This document shows, in pieces, positions 45,184 through 55,470 of a stretch of DNA of 64,000 nucleotides (positions are counted from its first letter, which is position 1; each line of letters starts with the position of its first letter). Both the position numbers and the translations under genes were made by a program. Under the pieces are notes generated by a model. It did no database searches. It saw only the letters and a program-made list of their open reading frames with translations, and was not told the origin of the DNA. The stretch comes from Candidatus Lachnoclostridium pullistercoris (GTDB lineage: Bacteria > Bacillota > Clostridia > Lachnospirales > Lachnospiraceae), in NCBI GenBank assembly GCA_019119775.1, contig DWWL01000025.1:1-64000 (forward strand), read 5' to 3'.

Positions 45184-46256
45184 GACTGGCTCCTTTCATC
45201 AGTGGTGTGCAGCAGAGCGTTGATCCCGTAGTAGAGCGCCTTCTTTTCAATGGGACTGGCGTTCTCCTTCTGGAGCGCCTGAATGTAGAAACCGATCATG
45301 TCGCTGGGATGCTCGGCAAACAGAGCGCTGAAATCGTACTGCGGCTCTGATTCATCAATGATCTCGGCAATTTTCCAGCGGTAGGACAGGGCGTCCAGAT
45401 CAAAACGCATCTCCGGGTCCCTCATGCCGCGGATCCGGAACCGGTAAATATGCTCCTGCCCCCGCTTTTTGATCTCCTCGTCGATCCGGTCCGCCAGCTC
45501 CGTGTTGGTAGTTTCCGGCGTGACGTGCACGGCCAGGGAGATGTACTGGGTTTTGGAGAGGGGAACGAATTCCAGGGAAGTCACCTTCCCCGTCATGTAG
45601 TTGATCTCGCCCGCGATGATTCCGTGACGCCCCGATTCCGTCTTGTCCAGAGGCTCCGGCGAGCCTGGGTAGGCCATTCGGTTTCCGGAAAAAATCTCCG
45701 GCTTGTGAATATGCCCAAGGGCGATGTAGGAGAAGCTGGTGGAAAGAAGCTGGTCCCGGTCAAAGGGGAGATGCTTGGAATCACCGCCGTGGGCCATGAG
45801 GACGGAGATCCGTCCGTTGGCGGGAGCCTGTACCCCAGCCAGGCGGTTTTCCGTGATCTCCGCCGTGTGGTAGGAAAAACCGAACACTTCCGTGTTGATA
45901 TCTTCAAAATAGACGGATGAAAGTTCTTCCCCCATAAAAAAAGTGACGTTGGAAGACCAGGTAAAACTGTAGAGAGCCGAGCTTCTGCGGATCCGGTCGT
46001 GATTGCCGGCAATGATGCAGACGTGGATTGCAGGAATCGTGGAAAACAGATAGTTGATCTCTTTTAGATCCCGCACTAGAGGCTGACTGTGAAACAGATC
46101 TCCGGAGATAAAAATACAGTCTGCATCCCGGGTTTTCGCCTCTTTGATGATGCGCACGAAGGTATCCTTGATAGCCTGGGCCCGTTCCCGGCTCCATGGC
46201 TTGTCGCTGTCCGGATTCATGCCCCAGTGAATATCTGCCGTGTGGATAAATTTCAT
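45180..46256 (-). CDS. SbcD/YhaO-like exonuclease (metallophosphoesterase)
   Basis: This protein has 358 residues from ATG 46256, after GGGGAGG on the minus strand. The track start adds 28 unsupported residues. Metallophosphoesterase motifs are HTADIHWG (N-terminus), ISGDLFH, IAGNHDRI, MAHGGD and LGHIHKPE. Mre11/SbcD family proteins need two metals and cut DNA ends with their ATPase partner, the next gene. No membrane segment is seen here. Confidence 0.9.
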   Translation of the reverse strand: MKFIHTADIHWGMNPDSDKPWSRERAQAIKDTFVRIIKEAKTRDADCIFISGDLFHSQPLVRDLKEINYLFSTIPAIHVCIIAGNHDRIRRSSALYSFTWSSNVTFFMGEELSSVYFEDINTEVFGFSYHTAEITENRLAGVQAPANGRISVLMAHGGDSKHLPFDRDQLLSTSFSYIALGHIHKPEIFSGNRMAYPGSPEPLDKTESGRHGIIAGEINYMTGKVTSLEFVPLSKTQYISLAVHVTPETTNTELADRIDEEIKKRGQEHIYRFRIRGMRDPEMRFDLDALSYRWKIAEIIDESEPQYDFSALFAEHPSDMIGFYIQALQKENASPIEKKALYYGINALLHTTDERSQS

Positions 46257-46303
46257 AGCAACCTCCCCGTTTCTGCCCCTTTTTGCGAAAAGGAACAGGC
46301 ATA

Positions 46304-46337
46304 ATTTAAGAAACGGGCTGCCAGAGAAGGCAGCCCG
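46304..46337 (-). terminator. asnS terminator
   Basis: A perfect 9-bp stem CGGGCTGCC / GGCAGCCCG with a 6-nt loop is followed on the minus strand by TTTCTTAAATT. It separates asnS from the nuclease operon. Confidence 0.75.
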
Positions 46338-46364
46338 CATACAGATGTGCGCAGCGGCGCACGA

Positions 46365-47756
46365 TTACAGTTCGCAGTTGTTGACGGTCCGCGGGAAAGG
46401 AATCACGTCGCGGATATTGGCCATGCCGGTGAGGTACATGACGCAGCGCTCGAAGCCCAGGCCGAATCCGGCGTGCCGTGTAGAACCGTATCTGCGCAGG
46501 TCCAGATAGAATTTGTAGTCGTCCTCGTTCAGTCCCAGTTCTTTCATGCGGGTCAGCAGCTTCTCATAATCATTCTCCCTCTCGCTGCCGCCGATGATCT
46601 CTCCGATACCGGGAACCAGGCAGTCCATAGCGGCTACCGTTTTGCCGTCGTCGTTCTGCTTCATATAGAAGGCTTTGATCTCCTTCGGATAATCGGTGAC
46701 GAATACAGGGCGCTTGAACACCTCTTCCGTCAGATAGCGCTCGTGCTCTGTCTGAAGGTCGCAGCCCCAGAATACTTTATAGTCAAATTTATCATTGTTC
46801 TGTTCCAGGATCTTAACTGCCTCCGTGTAGGTAACGTGGCCGAACTCAGAATTGAGAACTCCGTTTAACCGCTCCAGGAGGTTCTTGTCTACAAACTGAT
46901 TGAAGAAATTCATCTCTGCCGGCGCATTCTCCAGCACATAGCGGATGATATATTTCAGCATTCCCTCAGCTACCCGCATATTGTCGTTCAAGTCTGCGAA
47001 TGCCATCTCCGGCTCGATCATCCAGAACTCAGCCGCGTGGCGGGTGGTGTTGGAATTCTCCGCCCGGAATGTGGGACCGAAGGTATACACATTGCGGAAC
47101 GCCATGGCGTAAGTCTCCACATTCAGCTGGCCGCTGACCGTCAGGTAGGTTTCCTTGCCGAAGAAGTCTTTGGAATAGTCTACGGCTCCGTCCTCCGTCT
47201 TCGGCGGATTGGCCAGGTCTAAGGTCGTCACCTGGAACATCTCTCCCGCTCCCTCGCAGTCACTGGATGTGATCAGGGGCGTATGGACGTATACAAAGCC
47301 CTGCTCCTGAAAATACTGATGAATAGCGTAGGCGATGAGAGAGCGCACGCGGAAGACTGCCTGGAACGTATTGGTTCTGGGACGAAGATGGGAAATGGTG
47401 CGCAGGTACTCAAAGGAGTGGCGTTTTTTCTGAAGGGGATAATCTGCGCTGGAAGGACCTTCCACCGTCACTTCTGACGCCTGGATCTCGAAAGGCTGCT
47501 TTGCCTGGGGGGTGGCGACCAGAGTTCCCTTTACGATCAGAGCCGCGCCCACATTTACCTTGCAGATCTCAGCGAAATTTTCCATGGTGTCGTGGTAAAC
47601 GATCTGGAGCGTGTCGAAGCAGGAGCCGTCGTTTAACACGATAAAGCCGAAAGCCTTGGAATCGCGGATGCTTCTCACCCAGCCGCCCACGGTGATTTCT
47701 TTGTCCAGATAGTTTTCACGGTTTTTGTATATTTCTTTTATGGTAGTCAGATTCAT
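46365..47756 (-). CDS. asnS: asparaginyl-tRNA synthetase
   Basis: This 463-residue class IIb synthetase has an N-terminal OB-fold anticodon-binding domain (about 15-110, [20 protein letters not shown]). The catalytic domain has motif 2 region [20 protein letters not shown] and motif 3 [15 protein letters not shown] near the C-terminus. The motif 2 asparagine (RAENSNT) distinguishes AsnRS from AspRS. AGAAGGAGATAC precedes the ATG. No T-box leader is present. Confidence 0.97.
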   Translation of the reverse strand: MNLTTIKEIYKNRENYLDKEITVGGWVRSIRDSKAFGFIVLNDGSCFDTLQIVYHDTMENFAEICKVNVGAALIVKGTLVATPQAKQPFEIQASEVTVEGPSSADYPLQKKRHSFEYLRTISHLRPRTNTFQAVFRVRSLIAYAIHQYFQEQGFVYVHTPLITSSDCEGAGEMFQVTTLDLANPPKTEDGAVDYSKDFFGKETYLTVSGQLNVETYAMAFRNVYTFGPTFRAENSNTTRHAAEFWMIEPEMAFADLNDNMRVAEGMLKYIIRYVLENAPAEMNFFNQFVDKNLLERLNGVLNSEFGHVTYTEAVKILEQNNDKFDYKVFWGCDLQTEHERYLTEEVFKRPVFVTDYPKEIKAFYMKQNDDGKTVAAMDCLVPGIGEIIGGSERENDYEKLLTRMKELGLNEDDYKFYLDLRRYGSTRHAGFGLGFERCVMYLTGMANIRDVIPFPRTVNNCEL

Positions 47757-47801
47757 AACCGTATCTCCTTCTATTTCTTCCTATTTTATAATCTATTGGT
47801 G

Positions 47802-47830
47802 ATTATACTGTATTTTTTACGGCTGTTCAA
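47802..47830 (-). promoter_or_regulatory. sigma-A promoter of asnS
   Basis: On the minus strand TTGAAC, 17 nt and TATAAT, giving a leader of about 40 nt, too short for a T-box. The 330-bp gap 47757-48086 holds this and the glgC promoter, with no other gene. Confidence 0.75.
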
Positions 47831-48016
47831 GGTTTTATGAAGAAATTATTCGTCGTCAGAAGTCGGGAAAATTCGCTGCGGCAGAGTAAATTCACCACAT
47901 GTGGGAAATAGCCATATACGGCATACTACATCTAGTGATACGGCAGGGAGGTGTAAATTTTGTGTAAAAAATGTCGGAAAATGCACAAAAAATGCGAAAG
48001 ATTATTCTGTAAATTG

Positions 48017-48045
48017 TTCACTATTTCCAAATAATGTGTTATAAT
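48017..48045 (+). promoter_or_regulatory. sigma-A promoter of glgC
   Basis: TTCACT, 17 nt and TATAAT, with TGT before the -10. It lies about 40 nt before the glgC ATG. Confidence 0.65.
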
Positions 48046-48086
48046 ACGTTTATAACTAAAATTACACAGCAAGAGGTGGTAACGCA

Positions 48087-49361
48087 ATGATTAAAAAAGA
48101 AATGATTGCCATGTTACTGGCAGGAGGACAGGGAAGTCGCCTCGGTGTTTTGACAGCGAAGGTAGCAAAGCCCGCGGTATCTTTTGGGGGAAAGTACCGT
48201 ATTATTGATTTTCCCCTGAGCAACTGCATCAACTCCGGCGTGGATACCGTGGGCGTTCTCACACAGTATCAGCCACTGCGTTTGAATACCCATATCGGAA
48301 TCGGTATTCCGTGGGATCTTGACAGAAATGTAGGAGGAGTTACGATCCTTCCGCCCTATGAGCGGAGCAAGGGCAGCGACTGGTATACGGGAACTGCCAA
48401 TGCGATCTATCAGAATCTGGAATATATGGAAATGTTTAACCCGGATTACGTCCTCATCCTTTCCGGCGATCACATTTACAAGATGGACTACGAAGTAATG
48501 CTGGATTATCATAAGGCCAATAATGCCGATATCACCATTGCTGCAATGCCGGTGCCGATCGAAGAGGCCAGCCGCTTTGGAGTGGTGATCACAGATGACA
48601 GCAACCGGATCGTGGAATTTGAGGAGAAGCCGGAACATCCCAGAAGCAATCTGGCGTCCATGGGCATCTACATATTCAAATGGAGTGTGCTGAAAGATGC
48701 CCTGATCAAGTTAAAGGACGAGCCGGGATGTGATTTCGGAAAGCATGTGATCCCCTACTGCCATACCAAAGGGGACCGGATTTTTGCATATGAGTACAAT
48801 GGCTACTGGAAAGACGTCGGCACTCTCGGTTCCTACTGGGAAGCCAATATGGAGCTGATCGATATCATTCCGGAATTTAACTTGTATGAGGAATACTGGA
48901 AGATCTATACCAACAGCGACAAGATCCCGCCTCAGTATGTGGCTGAGAACGCGGTGATCGAGAGAAGCATCATCGGAGAAGGATCGGAGATCTACGGAGA
49001 AGTGTATAATTCCGTCATCGGTTCAGGCGTGATCATCGGCCGCGGAACTGTGGTGAGGGATTCTATTATCATGCACAACTGCGTGATCGAAGACGGAGCC
49101 GTGGTGGACAAGGCTATTATCGCCGAGGACGTGCGGGTAGGAAACGGCGCGCATCTCGGCGTAGGTGAGTACGCTCCCAGCAAATACGATCCCAAGGTAT
49201 ATCAGTTTGATCTGGTGACAGTAGGAGAGCACAGCGTGATTCCGCCAAACGTACAGGTTGGTAGGAACACGGCGATCAGCGGCGTCACAGAGCCTGAGGA
49301 TTATAAAGACGGAATGTTGGCAAGCGGAGATTACATTATAAAGGCAGGGGGAGTACAATGA
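48087..49361 (+). CDS. glgC: glucose-1-phosphate adenylyltransferase
   Basis: This 424-residue enzyme makes ADP-glucose, the committed step of glycogen synthesis. The N-terminal nucleotidyltransferase domain has [20 protein letters not shown], with GDHIYKMDY for the metal site and [10 protein letters not shown] further on. The C-terminal left-handed beta-helix (about 290-400, hexapeptide repeats) carries allosteric sites. AGAGGTGGTAACGC precedes the ATG. It overlaps glgD by 4 nt. Confidence 0.96.
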   Translation: MIKKEMIAMLLAGGQGSRLGVLTAKVAKPAVSFGGKYRIIDFPLSNCINSGVDTVGVLTQYQPLRLNTHIGIGIPWDLDRNVGGVTILPPYERSKGSDWYTGTANAIYQNLEYMEMFNPDYVLILSGDHIYKMDYEVMLDYHKANNADITIAAMPVPIEEASRFGVVITDDSNRIVEFEEKPEHPRSNLASMGIYIFKWSVLKDALIKLKDEPGCDFGKHVIPYCHTKGDRIFAYEYNGYWKDVGTLGSYWEANMELIDIIPEFNLYEEYWKIYTNSDKIPPQYVAENAVIERSIIGEGSEIYGEVYNSVIGSGVIIGRGTVVRDSIIMHNCVIEDGAVVDKAIIAEDVRVGNGAHLGVGEYAPSKYDPKVYQFDLVTVGEHSVIPPNVQVGRNTAISGVTEPEDYKDGMLASGDYIIKAGGVQ

Positions 49362-50479
49362 GAGCAGTCGGTATTATTTTGGCAGGCGGAAACAGCAAGC
49401 GGATGAGAGAATTATCAAATAAGAGGGCAATATCTGCTATGCCTATTGCGGGAAGCTACAGAAGCATCGACTTTGCCCTCAGCAATATGACAAACTCCCA
49501 TATTCAGAGCGTGGCAGTGTTTACCCAGTACAACTCCCGCTCCTTAAATGAGCATTTGAGTTCCTCCAAATGGTGGGATTTCGGAAGAAAGCAGGGCGGA
49601 CTTTATGTGTTTACGCCTACGATCACGGCGGAGAGCAGCGACTGGTACAGAGGGACTGCGGATGCTCTCTATCAGAATCTGACATTTTTGAAGAACAGCC
49701 ATGAGCCCTATGTGGTGATCGCGGCCGGAGACGGCATCTACAAGCTGGATTACGGCAAAGTGCTGGAATATCATATTGAGAAAAAAGCGGATATCACGGT
49801 AGTCTGCAAGGACATGCCGGAGGATGAGGACATCACCCGTTTCGGAGTGGTGAAGACAAACGACGACGGCAGGATCCTGGATTTTGAGGAAAAGCCCATG
49901 GTGGCCAGCTCCCACACGATCTCCTGCGGCATCTACGTGATCAGACGCCGCCAGCTCATTGAGCTGATCGAGCGCTGCGCCGCAGAGGACCGCTACGACT
50001 TTGTGAGGGACGTGCTGGTCCGCTACCGCAATCTGAAAAGGATATATGCGTATAAGATGGATACCTACTGGAGCAACATTGCTTCGGTGGAGTCCTATTA
50101 TAAAACAAATATGGATTTTCTGAAACCGGAGGTGAGAGACTTTTTCTTTAAGCAGTATCCGGATATTTATACGAAGATATGGGACAACCCGCCAGCGAAG
50201 TACAATCCCGGAGCTGCCGTGAAAAACAGTCTGGTGTCCAGCGGCTGCATTATCAACGGAACTGTGGAGAATTCCATTCTGTTCCGCAAAGCCTATATCG
50301 GCAACAACTGTGTGATCAAAAATTCAATTATTCTGAACGACGTATATATTGGAGACAATACCGTGATCGAAAACTGTATCGTGGAGAGCCGCGATACGAT
50401 CCGTGCCAATACTACTCATATCGGTACGCCGGACAATATCAAGATCGTGGTGGAGAAAAACGAGAGATATACGCTCTAA
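49358..50479 (+). CDS. glgD: GlgD, regulatory ADP-glucose pyrophosphorylase subunit
   Basis: This 373-residue paralog of GlgC has [20 protein letters not shown], which departs from the catalytic loop, and GDGIYKLDY in place of GDHIYKMDY. The hexapeptide beta-helix follows at about 285-360. In Firmicutes GlgD pairs with GlgC to raise activity and tune control. Its ATG overlaps the glgC stop. Confidence 0.93.
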   Translation: MRAVGIILAGGNSKRMRELSNKRAISAMPIAGSYRSIDFALSNMTNSHIQSVAVFTQYNSRSLNEHLSSSKWWDFGRKQGGLYVFTPTITAESSDWYRGTADALYQNLTFLKNSHEPYVVIAAGDGIYKLDYGKVLEYHIEKKADITVVCKDMPEDEDITRFGVVKTNDDGRILDFEEKPMVASSHTISCGIYVIRRRQLIELIERCAAEDRYDFVRDVLVRYRNLKRIYAYKMDTYWSNIASVESYYKTNMDFLKPEVRDFFFKQYPDIYTKIWDNPPAKYNPGAAVKNSLVSSGCIINGTVENSILFRKAYIGNNCVIKNSIILNDVYIGDNTVIENCIVESRDTIRANTTHIGTPDNIKIVVEKNERYTL

Positions 50480-50513
50480 TACGACAGTATTATGACAAAA
50501 GGGGTGCTTACTT

Positions 50514-50792
50514 ATGCAGATAACAGATGTAAGAGTGAGAAAAATCGAAAAAGAAGGAAAAATGAAAGCCATTGTTTCCATTACTATGGACAATGAGTTT
50601 GTAATTCACGACATTAAGGTGATCGAGGGAGAGAAGGGACTGTTTATCGCAATGCCCAGCCGGAAAGCGGCGGACGGAGAGTACCGTGACATTGCTCATC
50701 CCATCAATTCTGCTACCCGCGATATGATCCAGAATGTGATCCTGTCAAAGTACGAGATGACGACGCTGGATCTGCCGGAAGGTGAATTTTAA
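50514..50792 (+). CDS. spoVG: septation regulator SpoVG
   Basis: This 92-residue protein begins [20 protein letters not shown] and contains [20 protein letters not shown], both diagnostic of SpoVG, a small RNA/DNA-binding regulator of septation and sporulation. AAAAGGGG precedes the ATG. It is 34 nt after glgD, in the same direction and with no terminator between, so it is probably cotranscribed with the glycogen genes. Confidence 0.96.
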   Translation: MQITDVRVRKIEKEGKMKAIVSITMDNEFVIHDIKVIEGEKGLFIAMPSRKAADGEYRDIAHPINSATRDMIQNVILSKYEMTTLDLPEGEF

Positions 50793-50817
50793 AGCCGGAA
50801 AAGGGAGAGTGTGTATG

Positions 50818-50866
50818 TGCGCGACAGTGCGGCATGGGTTGTGCCGCGCCGCCGCGCATCATTTTT
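50818..50866 (+). terminator. branched intrinsic terminator after spoVG
   Basis: Outer stem TGCGCG / CGCGCA and inner stem GCGGCA / TGCCGC are followed by TCATTTTT. It ends the glgCD-spoVG transcript. Confidence 0.7.
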
Positions 50867-50921
50867 GTACATGTTTTTTCATCGAAGATCGGACTGGATT
50901 TGCTGAGCGGAGGAGAATTGA

Positions 50922-51581
50922 GTGAAGAATACAGGTTTTGAGAAGCTGTCCTTCTGGGACAGGCTGACGGATGAGCAGAGAGAGCTGCTGCTGCGCCATG
51001 TGGGAGAAGCAGAATATGAGGAAGGGCAGATCGTGCGGGCGGCGGATTCGGAGTGCGCAGGGATTCTTCTGGTGAAGCAGGGGATCTTCCGCATGTCCCT
51101 CTGTTCGGACGATGGGAGAGAAGCGACGGTCTACCGCCTGAAAGAGGGGGATGTGTGCGTGCTCTCAGCCGCCTGCATGATTTCGGCCATATCGTTTGAC
51201 GTGCAGATACAGGCGGAAACAGCGGGCGTTCTGGAGATGATCTCTCCGGGAGTGTTTTCCCGCCTGATGAAGGAAAATATATATGTGGAGAATTTTGTCT
51301 ACCGGTCCGCCACGGAGCGGTTTTCTGATGTGGTGAATGCGGTGGAGCAGCTGCTTTTTATGACTCTGGAGCAGCGGCTGGTGAGCTTCCTTCTGGATGA
51401 ATCCGCCCAGGAAAAGTCGGAGGAGCTTCATTTTACCCAGGAACGGATTGCCATGGCGATCGGGAGCGCCAGAGAGGTAGTGACCAGGGGATTAAAAAAG
51501 CTGGCGAAAGAGGGGCTGATCGAGCTGTTCCGCGGGGGCGTGCGCATTGTGGACCGGAAAGGACTGTACGGAAAGCTGTGA
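50922..51581 (+). CDS. Crp/Fnr-family regulator
   Basis: This 219-residue protein has a cyclic-nucleotide-binding-like beta roll (about 15-130, EGQIVRAADSECAGILLVKQ), a dimer helix and a winged HTH near the C-terminus (FTQERIAMAIGSAREVVTRG). It has few cysteines and lacks the N-terminal FNR iron-sulfur cluster pattern, so its effector is unknown. GTG 50922 follows CGGAGGAG at 6 nt. The convergent gene is thioredoxin, which may hint at redox or stress control. Confidence 0.9.
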   Translation: MKNTGFEKLSFWDRLTDEQRELLLRHVGEAEYEEGQIVRAADSECAGILLVKQGIFRMSLCSDDGREATVYRLKEGDVCVLSAACMISAISFDVQIQAETAGVLEMISPGVFSRLMKENIYVENFVYRSATERFSDVVNAVEQLLFMTLEQRLVSFLLDESAQEKSEELHFTQERIAMAIGSAREVVTRGLKKLAKEGLIELFRGGVRIVDRKGLYGKL

Positions 51582-51649
51582 GAGGAGGATGGGGAGAAAC
51601 CTGTCTGCCTGTCTGCAAAGGAGGGGCATATTTTCCGGGCCCGGCGCAG

Positions 51650-51677
51650 AAAAAGCCGGCGGAAATTTTCCGCCGGC
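51650..51677 (-). terminator. thioredoxin gene terminator
   Basis: The palindromic stem GCCGGCGG...CCGCCGGC is followed on the minus strand by TTTTTCTGC. It lies 37 nt past the trxA stop. Confidence 0.75.
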
Positions 51678-51713
51678 GGGTAGGCTGATATTGGGCTGCT
51701 GTTCTGATTTCCT

Positions 51714-52019
51714 TTAGTCCAGCAGGCTCTTTATCGCTGCTTTCGGCTGAACGCCGATGGATTTTTTAACGGGCTGGCCGTTTTTGAAGGCGATGACGGT
51801 GGGAATGGTCATGACGCCGTAGCGCTCTGCCAGTTCCGGCTCTTCGTCCACGTTCACTTTTCCCACCCGGAAGCCGTCTGCTTCCGCTGCCAGCTCGTCA
51901 ATGACGGGACCCAGCATGCGGCAGGGGCCGCACCAGGACGCCCAGAAGTCCACGAGAACGGGAGTGGGGGAGGAAAGCACTTCCTGATCAAAGTTTTTTA
52001 CTGTAAATTTTTCTGCCAT
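51714..52019 (-). CDS. trxA: thioredoxin
   Basis: This protein has 101 residues from ATG 52019, which follows AAAGGAGCG on the minus strand. The upstream ATG in the track lacks a ribosome site. The active site WCGPC sits in [16 protein letters not shown], with the cis-proline loop MTIPTVIAF. Length and motifs are classic for cytoplasmic thioredoxin. No reductase gene is adjacent. Confidence 0.96.
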   Translation of the reverse strand: MAEKFTVKNFDQEVLSSPTPVLVDFWASWCGPCRMLGPVIDELAAEADGFRVGKVNVDEEPELAERYGVMTIPTVIAFKNGQPVKKSIGVQPKAAIKSLLD

Positions 52020-52169
52020 ATCGATCGCTCCTTTATTGCTGTGATGAATTTTCATTTCTGCAGTGCGGGAATGCTGTCTGATCCCGCTGCCGTTTTTTCT
52101 TTGTTTCTGGCTTCAGTATAGCGGAAAGAAAGGCTGCTGTATGTGATAAAGTCACAAATGAAGAGGATC

Positions 52170-52730
52170 TTACAGAATGGACAGTTCCGCGGCTTTCTGG
52201 CGGATGCGCCGGAAATCTTCTTCTGCCTCTGCCACCCGGGAAGGGTCGCGCAGCAAGGCGGACGGGTGGAGAACGGCGGTGAGCCAGTAGCCCTTTCTCT
52301 CTGTCCACGTCCCGTGTTCTCTTGTGATGCGGAAATCAGGGCGGATGATCCTCTGGGCGGCCACCCGTCCCAGGCAGACCATGATCTTCGGGCGGATGAG
52401 CAGAGTCTCATACTTCAGATAATCGATGCAGGCAGCCTTTTCCTCCTCGCTCGGGTCGCGGTTGAAGGGCGGGTTGCATTTGATGATGTTGGTGATGTAG
52501 ATCTGGTCCCTGGTGAGGGAGACGGAGGAGAGCAGCTGGTCAAACATATGGCCGGCCGGTCCCACAAAGGGGATTCCCTGCTGGTCCTCCTGCCTGCCGG
52601 GAGCCTCGGCGATGAACATGATCCCTGCCTGCAGACTGCCCCGTCCCATGACGGAATGCGTTCTGGTGCGGCACAGGGGACAGCGGCTGCAGCTGTCCAC
52701 AAATTGTTTTAATTCTTCCCAGGTGTACAT
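52170..52730 (-). CDS. uracil-DNA glycosylase, family 4
   Basis: This protein has 186 residues from ATG 52730, after GGGGAGG. It has a likely 4Fe-4S site (CSRCPLC near the N-terminus, with later Cys in IIKCNPP and [10 protein letters not shown]). Motif A is [19 protein letters not shown] and motif B is [12 protein letters not shown]. Family 4 enzymes remove uracil from DNA in base excision repair. The gene stands alone. Confidence 0.9.
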   Translation of the reverse strand: MYTWEELKQFVDSCSRCPLCRTRTHSVMGRGSLQAGIMFIAEAPGRQEDQQGIPFVGPAGHMFDQLLSSVSLTRDQIYITNIIKCNPPFNRDPSEEEKAACIDYLKYETLLIRPKIMVCLGRVAAQRIIRPDFRITREHGTWTERKGYWLTAVLHPSALLRDPSRVAEAEEDFRRIRQKAAELSIL

Positions 52731-52868
52731 GATGGATTTCCTCCCCATTCCGGATTGCAGATTTCATAGATAACACTTTTGATATTATACCATGCAGTAT
52801 TGATGTTGTACATTTGAATCAGGGAATGTTAAACTTCTGCTATCAGCAAAGAGACGGAGGTAGAAGAT

Positions 52869-54053
52869 ATGACCTGGTTACCAATTATGGCCTTCACAGT
52901 TGTCGCAGTCATTTATGCGATCGGAGATTATGTGGCGGCAAAGACAAAAGGAGTGATTTCCTCCATCCTGGTGGCAATCATCCTGCTGCTTATCCTGGGA
53001 GGAACCCTGCAGCTGCTGCCGGCAGATCTGATGGATCTGTCCGGATTGAACGCTATGATCCCAACATTCGGCATGGGACTGATCCTTGTAAATGTGGGAT
53101 CCCTGATGAATCTGAATGATCTGAGAAGAGAGTGGAAGACCGTGGTCGTATCTCTGGCAGGAATTGCCGGCATCATTCTCATGGATCTGACCCTTGGAAT
53201 GGCGGTGTTCGGATTTGAGCGCGCCCTGGCGGCCATCCCGCCCACAGCGGGAGGAACGGCAGTGACCATGCTGATGACGGAAGCGGCCCAGGAGGTGGAC
53301 CGGCCGGATCTGGCCTCTTTCGTGGCGGCGGTGAACGCCATCCAGGTGCTGATCGGACTTCCCATCGCGTCATTCTGTCTGAGAAAGGCGGCGACCCGCT
53401 TTATCGCGGACGGAGGCCACAGCAGAGAGGTACATACCGCGGAAAAAGAGATCAATCTGAGAGTGGTTCCGCCGTTAAAAGGCTCTCTGGCTTCTTCCAG
53501 CACCATGCACTTTGCAAGGATCGGAGTGGTGGCGGTTCTGGCCCAGCTGTGCACCAATGTGACGGGAATCAGCACGGGAGTCACCTTCCTGGTTTTCGGA
53601 ATCGTGGCAGGTGCCCTGGGAATCGTGGAAAAGGGAAGTTTAAAGACGGCCGGAGGAGAGGGCCTTCTGATGCTGGCCACCTACGCATCTGTGGCGGGCA
53701 GTTTTGTAACCATGAAGTTTTCCGATTTTGGGGAGCTTCTGATCCCGGTGATCGGCCTTCTGGTGATCGGAGCGGCCGGCGTGGTGGTGGTTTCCTCCAT
53801 CGCCGGAAAGATCTTAAAATGGAGCCCGTACCTGGCTGTGGCGGCCGGCGTGGCCTGCCTGTTCGGCTATCCGGTGACTTATGCAGTCGCCATGGAGGTG
53901 GCTCAGGGCGTGACGAAAGACGGAGGATTTACAGAGGAAGAGGAACAGAGAGTGATCGACTATCTGCTGCCTAAAATGCTGGTGGCCGGCGTAGTGTCCG
54001 TGAGCCTGACCTCTGTGATTCTTGGAGGGCTGATCATTCCTGTACTGTTTTAG
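52869..54053 (+). CDS. multi-pass membrane protein, putative transporter
   Basis: This 394-residue protein has about 10-11 hydrophobic helices and no signal peptide. A glycine-rich loop PPTAGGTAVTMLMTEAAQE (about 123-141) and a second-half repeat suggest an inverted-repeat transporter fold such as the glutamate symporter-like group. The family is not certain. AGACGGAGGTAGAAG precedes the ATG. It is immediately upstream of an M20 amidohydrolase, so it may import that enzyme's substrate. Confidence 0.65.
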   Translation: MTWLPIMAFTVVAVIYAIGDYVAAKTKGVISSILVAIILLLILGGTLQLLPADLMDLSGLNAMIPTFGMGLILVNVGSLMNLNDLRREWKTVVVSLAGIAGIILMDLTLGMAVFGFERALAAIPPTAGGTAVTMLMTEAAQEVDRPDLASFVAAVNAIQVLIGLPIASFCLRKAATRFIADGGHSREVHTAEKEINLRVVPPLKGSLASSSTMHFARIGVVAVLAQLCTNVTGISTGVTFLVFGIVAGALGIVEKGSLKTAGGEGLLMLATYASVAGSFVTMKFSDFGELLIPVIGLLVIGAAGVVVVSSIAGKILKWSPYLAVAAGVACLFGYPVTYAVAMEVAQGVTKDGGFTEEEEQRVIDYLLPKMLVAGVVSVSLTSVILGGLIIPVLF

Positions 54054-54194
54054 CCAGATTTTACAGCTGCCTGCGGAACCTGATCTGCAAAGCGGCTTTG
54101 AGTGAAGGGCATCTGCCCCCGCGGCGGCGGCCGGATGGACGTGAGGATACATCTGCCGGGATCGCTTTCCGCGGAAATGAAAAGGAGAATTGCT

Positions 54195-55364
54195 ATGTTT
54201 CATGTATCAGAGGAACTTAAAAATGAGATTATTGCCAACCGGAGAGCTCTCCATCAGCGGGCGGAGATCGCGTTTGACCTTCCGCAGACCAGAGCGTTTG
54301 TGACGGAGAAACTGAGAGAGTACGGGTATGAGCCCCAGGAGATGGGCGGAGGCATTACCTGCACAGTGGGAAAAGGCGGAAAGACCATTCTGATGCGGGC
54401 GGATATGGACGCCCTCCCCATGAAGGAGGAGAGCGGCCTGGATTTTGCCTGCACCAGCGGAAACTGCCACTCCTGCGGCCATGACTGCCATACCGCCATG
54501 CTTTTGGGAGCTGCAAAAGCGTTGAAAGAGATGGAAGGCGAGTTAAAGGGAACGGTGAAATTTATGTTCCAGCCGGCAGAGGAAGTGCTGGGCGGCGCAG
54601 CCGCCATGGTGGAGGCCGGCATCCTGGAAAATCCGAAGGTGGACGCGGCGTTCGGCCTTCATGTATCTGTGGGGCGGGAAGATTCCTACCCGGGCACAGT
54701 GCTGTGCACCCACGGAACTATGAACAATTCCGGGGACGCCATTAAGATCACGGTGAGAGGAAAGGACGCTCACGGCTCCCAGCCTCAGCTGGGGATTGAT
54801 TCCATCAGTATTGCGTCCCGGATCGTGATCGCTCTGGAGGAACTGACATCCAAGGAGATTCCCACCAACGAGGACAGCGTTGTGCTGGTGGGAAAGATCA
54901 CAGGCGGAACCACCTGCAATACGGTGGCCGGAGTGACGGAGATGGAGATTTCTGTCCGCACCCAGGGGCATGAGGAGCGGGCTTATCTGAAGCGCCGGGT
55001 TAAGGAGATCGCGGAGGGGATTGCCGCCACATTCCGGGCCACGGCGGAGGTGGAGTATCAGTACGGAATGCCGCCCCTTGTAAATGATGAAGCGATGATG
55101 AATGAGTTTTTGGGCTATATGAGAGAATTTCTGCCTGAGGATCAGGTGAGGGAGGTGCCGAAAGAAGGCGGCTGTGAGGATTTCACAGTGGTGAGCGAGA
55201 AGGTTCCGGCTGTTTTCCTGATGCTGGGAGCCGGGGACCGGGGAAGCGGTCATGTCCACGCCATGCACCATCCCGCCATGCAGGTGGATGAGAGCGCTCT
55301 GCCGGTGGGCACTGAAATCTATGTAAACTGTGCCATGAGGTGGCTGGAAGAGCACGAAAAATAA
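54195..55364 (+). CDS. M20-family amidohydrolase
   Basis: This protein has 389 residues from ATG 54195, after AAAGGAGAA. The track start at 54102 has no ribosome site. Metal motifs of M20D amidohydrolases are ILMRADMDALPMKEE and HSCGHDCHTAMLLGAAKALK, then FQPAEEVLGG and GSGHVHAMHHPAMQVDE. An inserted dimerisation domain (about 185-295) is present. Relatives deacylate N-acyl amino acids such as hippurate or N-acetyl-ornithine analogues. The upstream membrane protein probably supplies the substrate. Confidence 0.9.
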   Translation: MFHVSEELKNEIIANRRALHQRAEIAFDLPQTRAFVTEKLREYGYEPQEMGGGITCTVGKGGKTILMRADMDALPMKEESGLDFACTSGNCHSCGHDCHTAMLLGAAKALKEMEGELKGTVKFMFQPAEEVLGGAAAMVEAGILENPKVDAAFGLHVSVGREDSYPGTVLCTHGTMNNSGDAIKITVRGKDAHGSQPQLGIDSISIASRIVIALEELTSKEIPTNEDSVVLVGKITGGTTCNTVAGVTEMEISVRTQGHEERAYLKRRVKEIAEGIAATFRATAEVEYQYGMPPLVNDEAMMNEFLGYMREFLPEDQVREVPKEGGCEDFTVVSEKVPAVFLMLGAGDRGSGHVHAMHHPAMQVDESALPVGTEIYVNCAMRWLEEHEK

Positions 55365-55413
55365 AAAGACGGGCCAAAGACGGAGAAAAGTGCGGAAAAC
55401 CGTATGAAAACTG

Positions 55414-55460
55414 AAAGAAGGCTGTGAAGAATGAAGGATCATTTTTCACAGCCTTCTTTT
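55414..55460. terminator. bidirectional terminator
   Basis: AAGAAGGCTGTGAA pairs with TTCACAGCCTTCTT with T runs on both sides. It serves the convergent amidohydrolase and uridine kinase genes. Confidence 0.85.
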
Positions 55461-55470
55461 ATAAGCGGTT

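Noticed and set aside
48060-48090. T-box-like motif AGAGGTGGTAACGC before glgC
   Set aside because: It resembles the T-box AGGGTGGNACCGCG but differs at key bases, has no specifier stem and no terminator. It serves as the glgC ribosome binding site.
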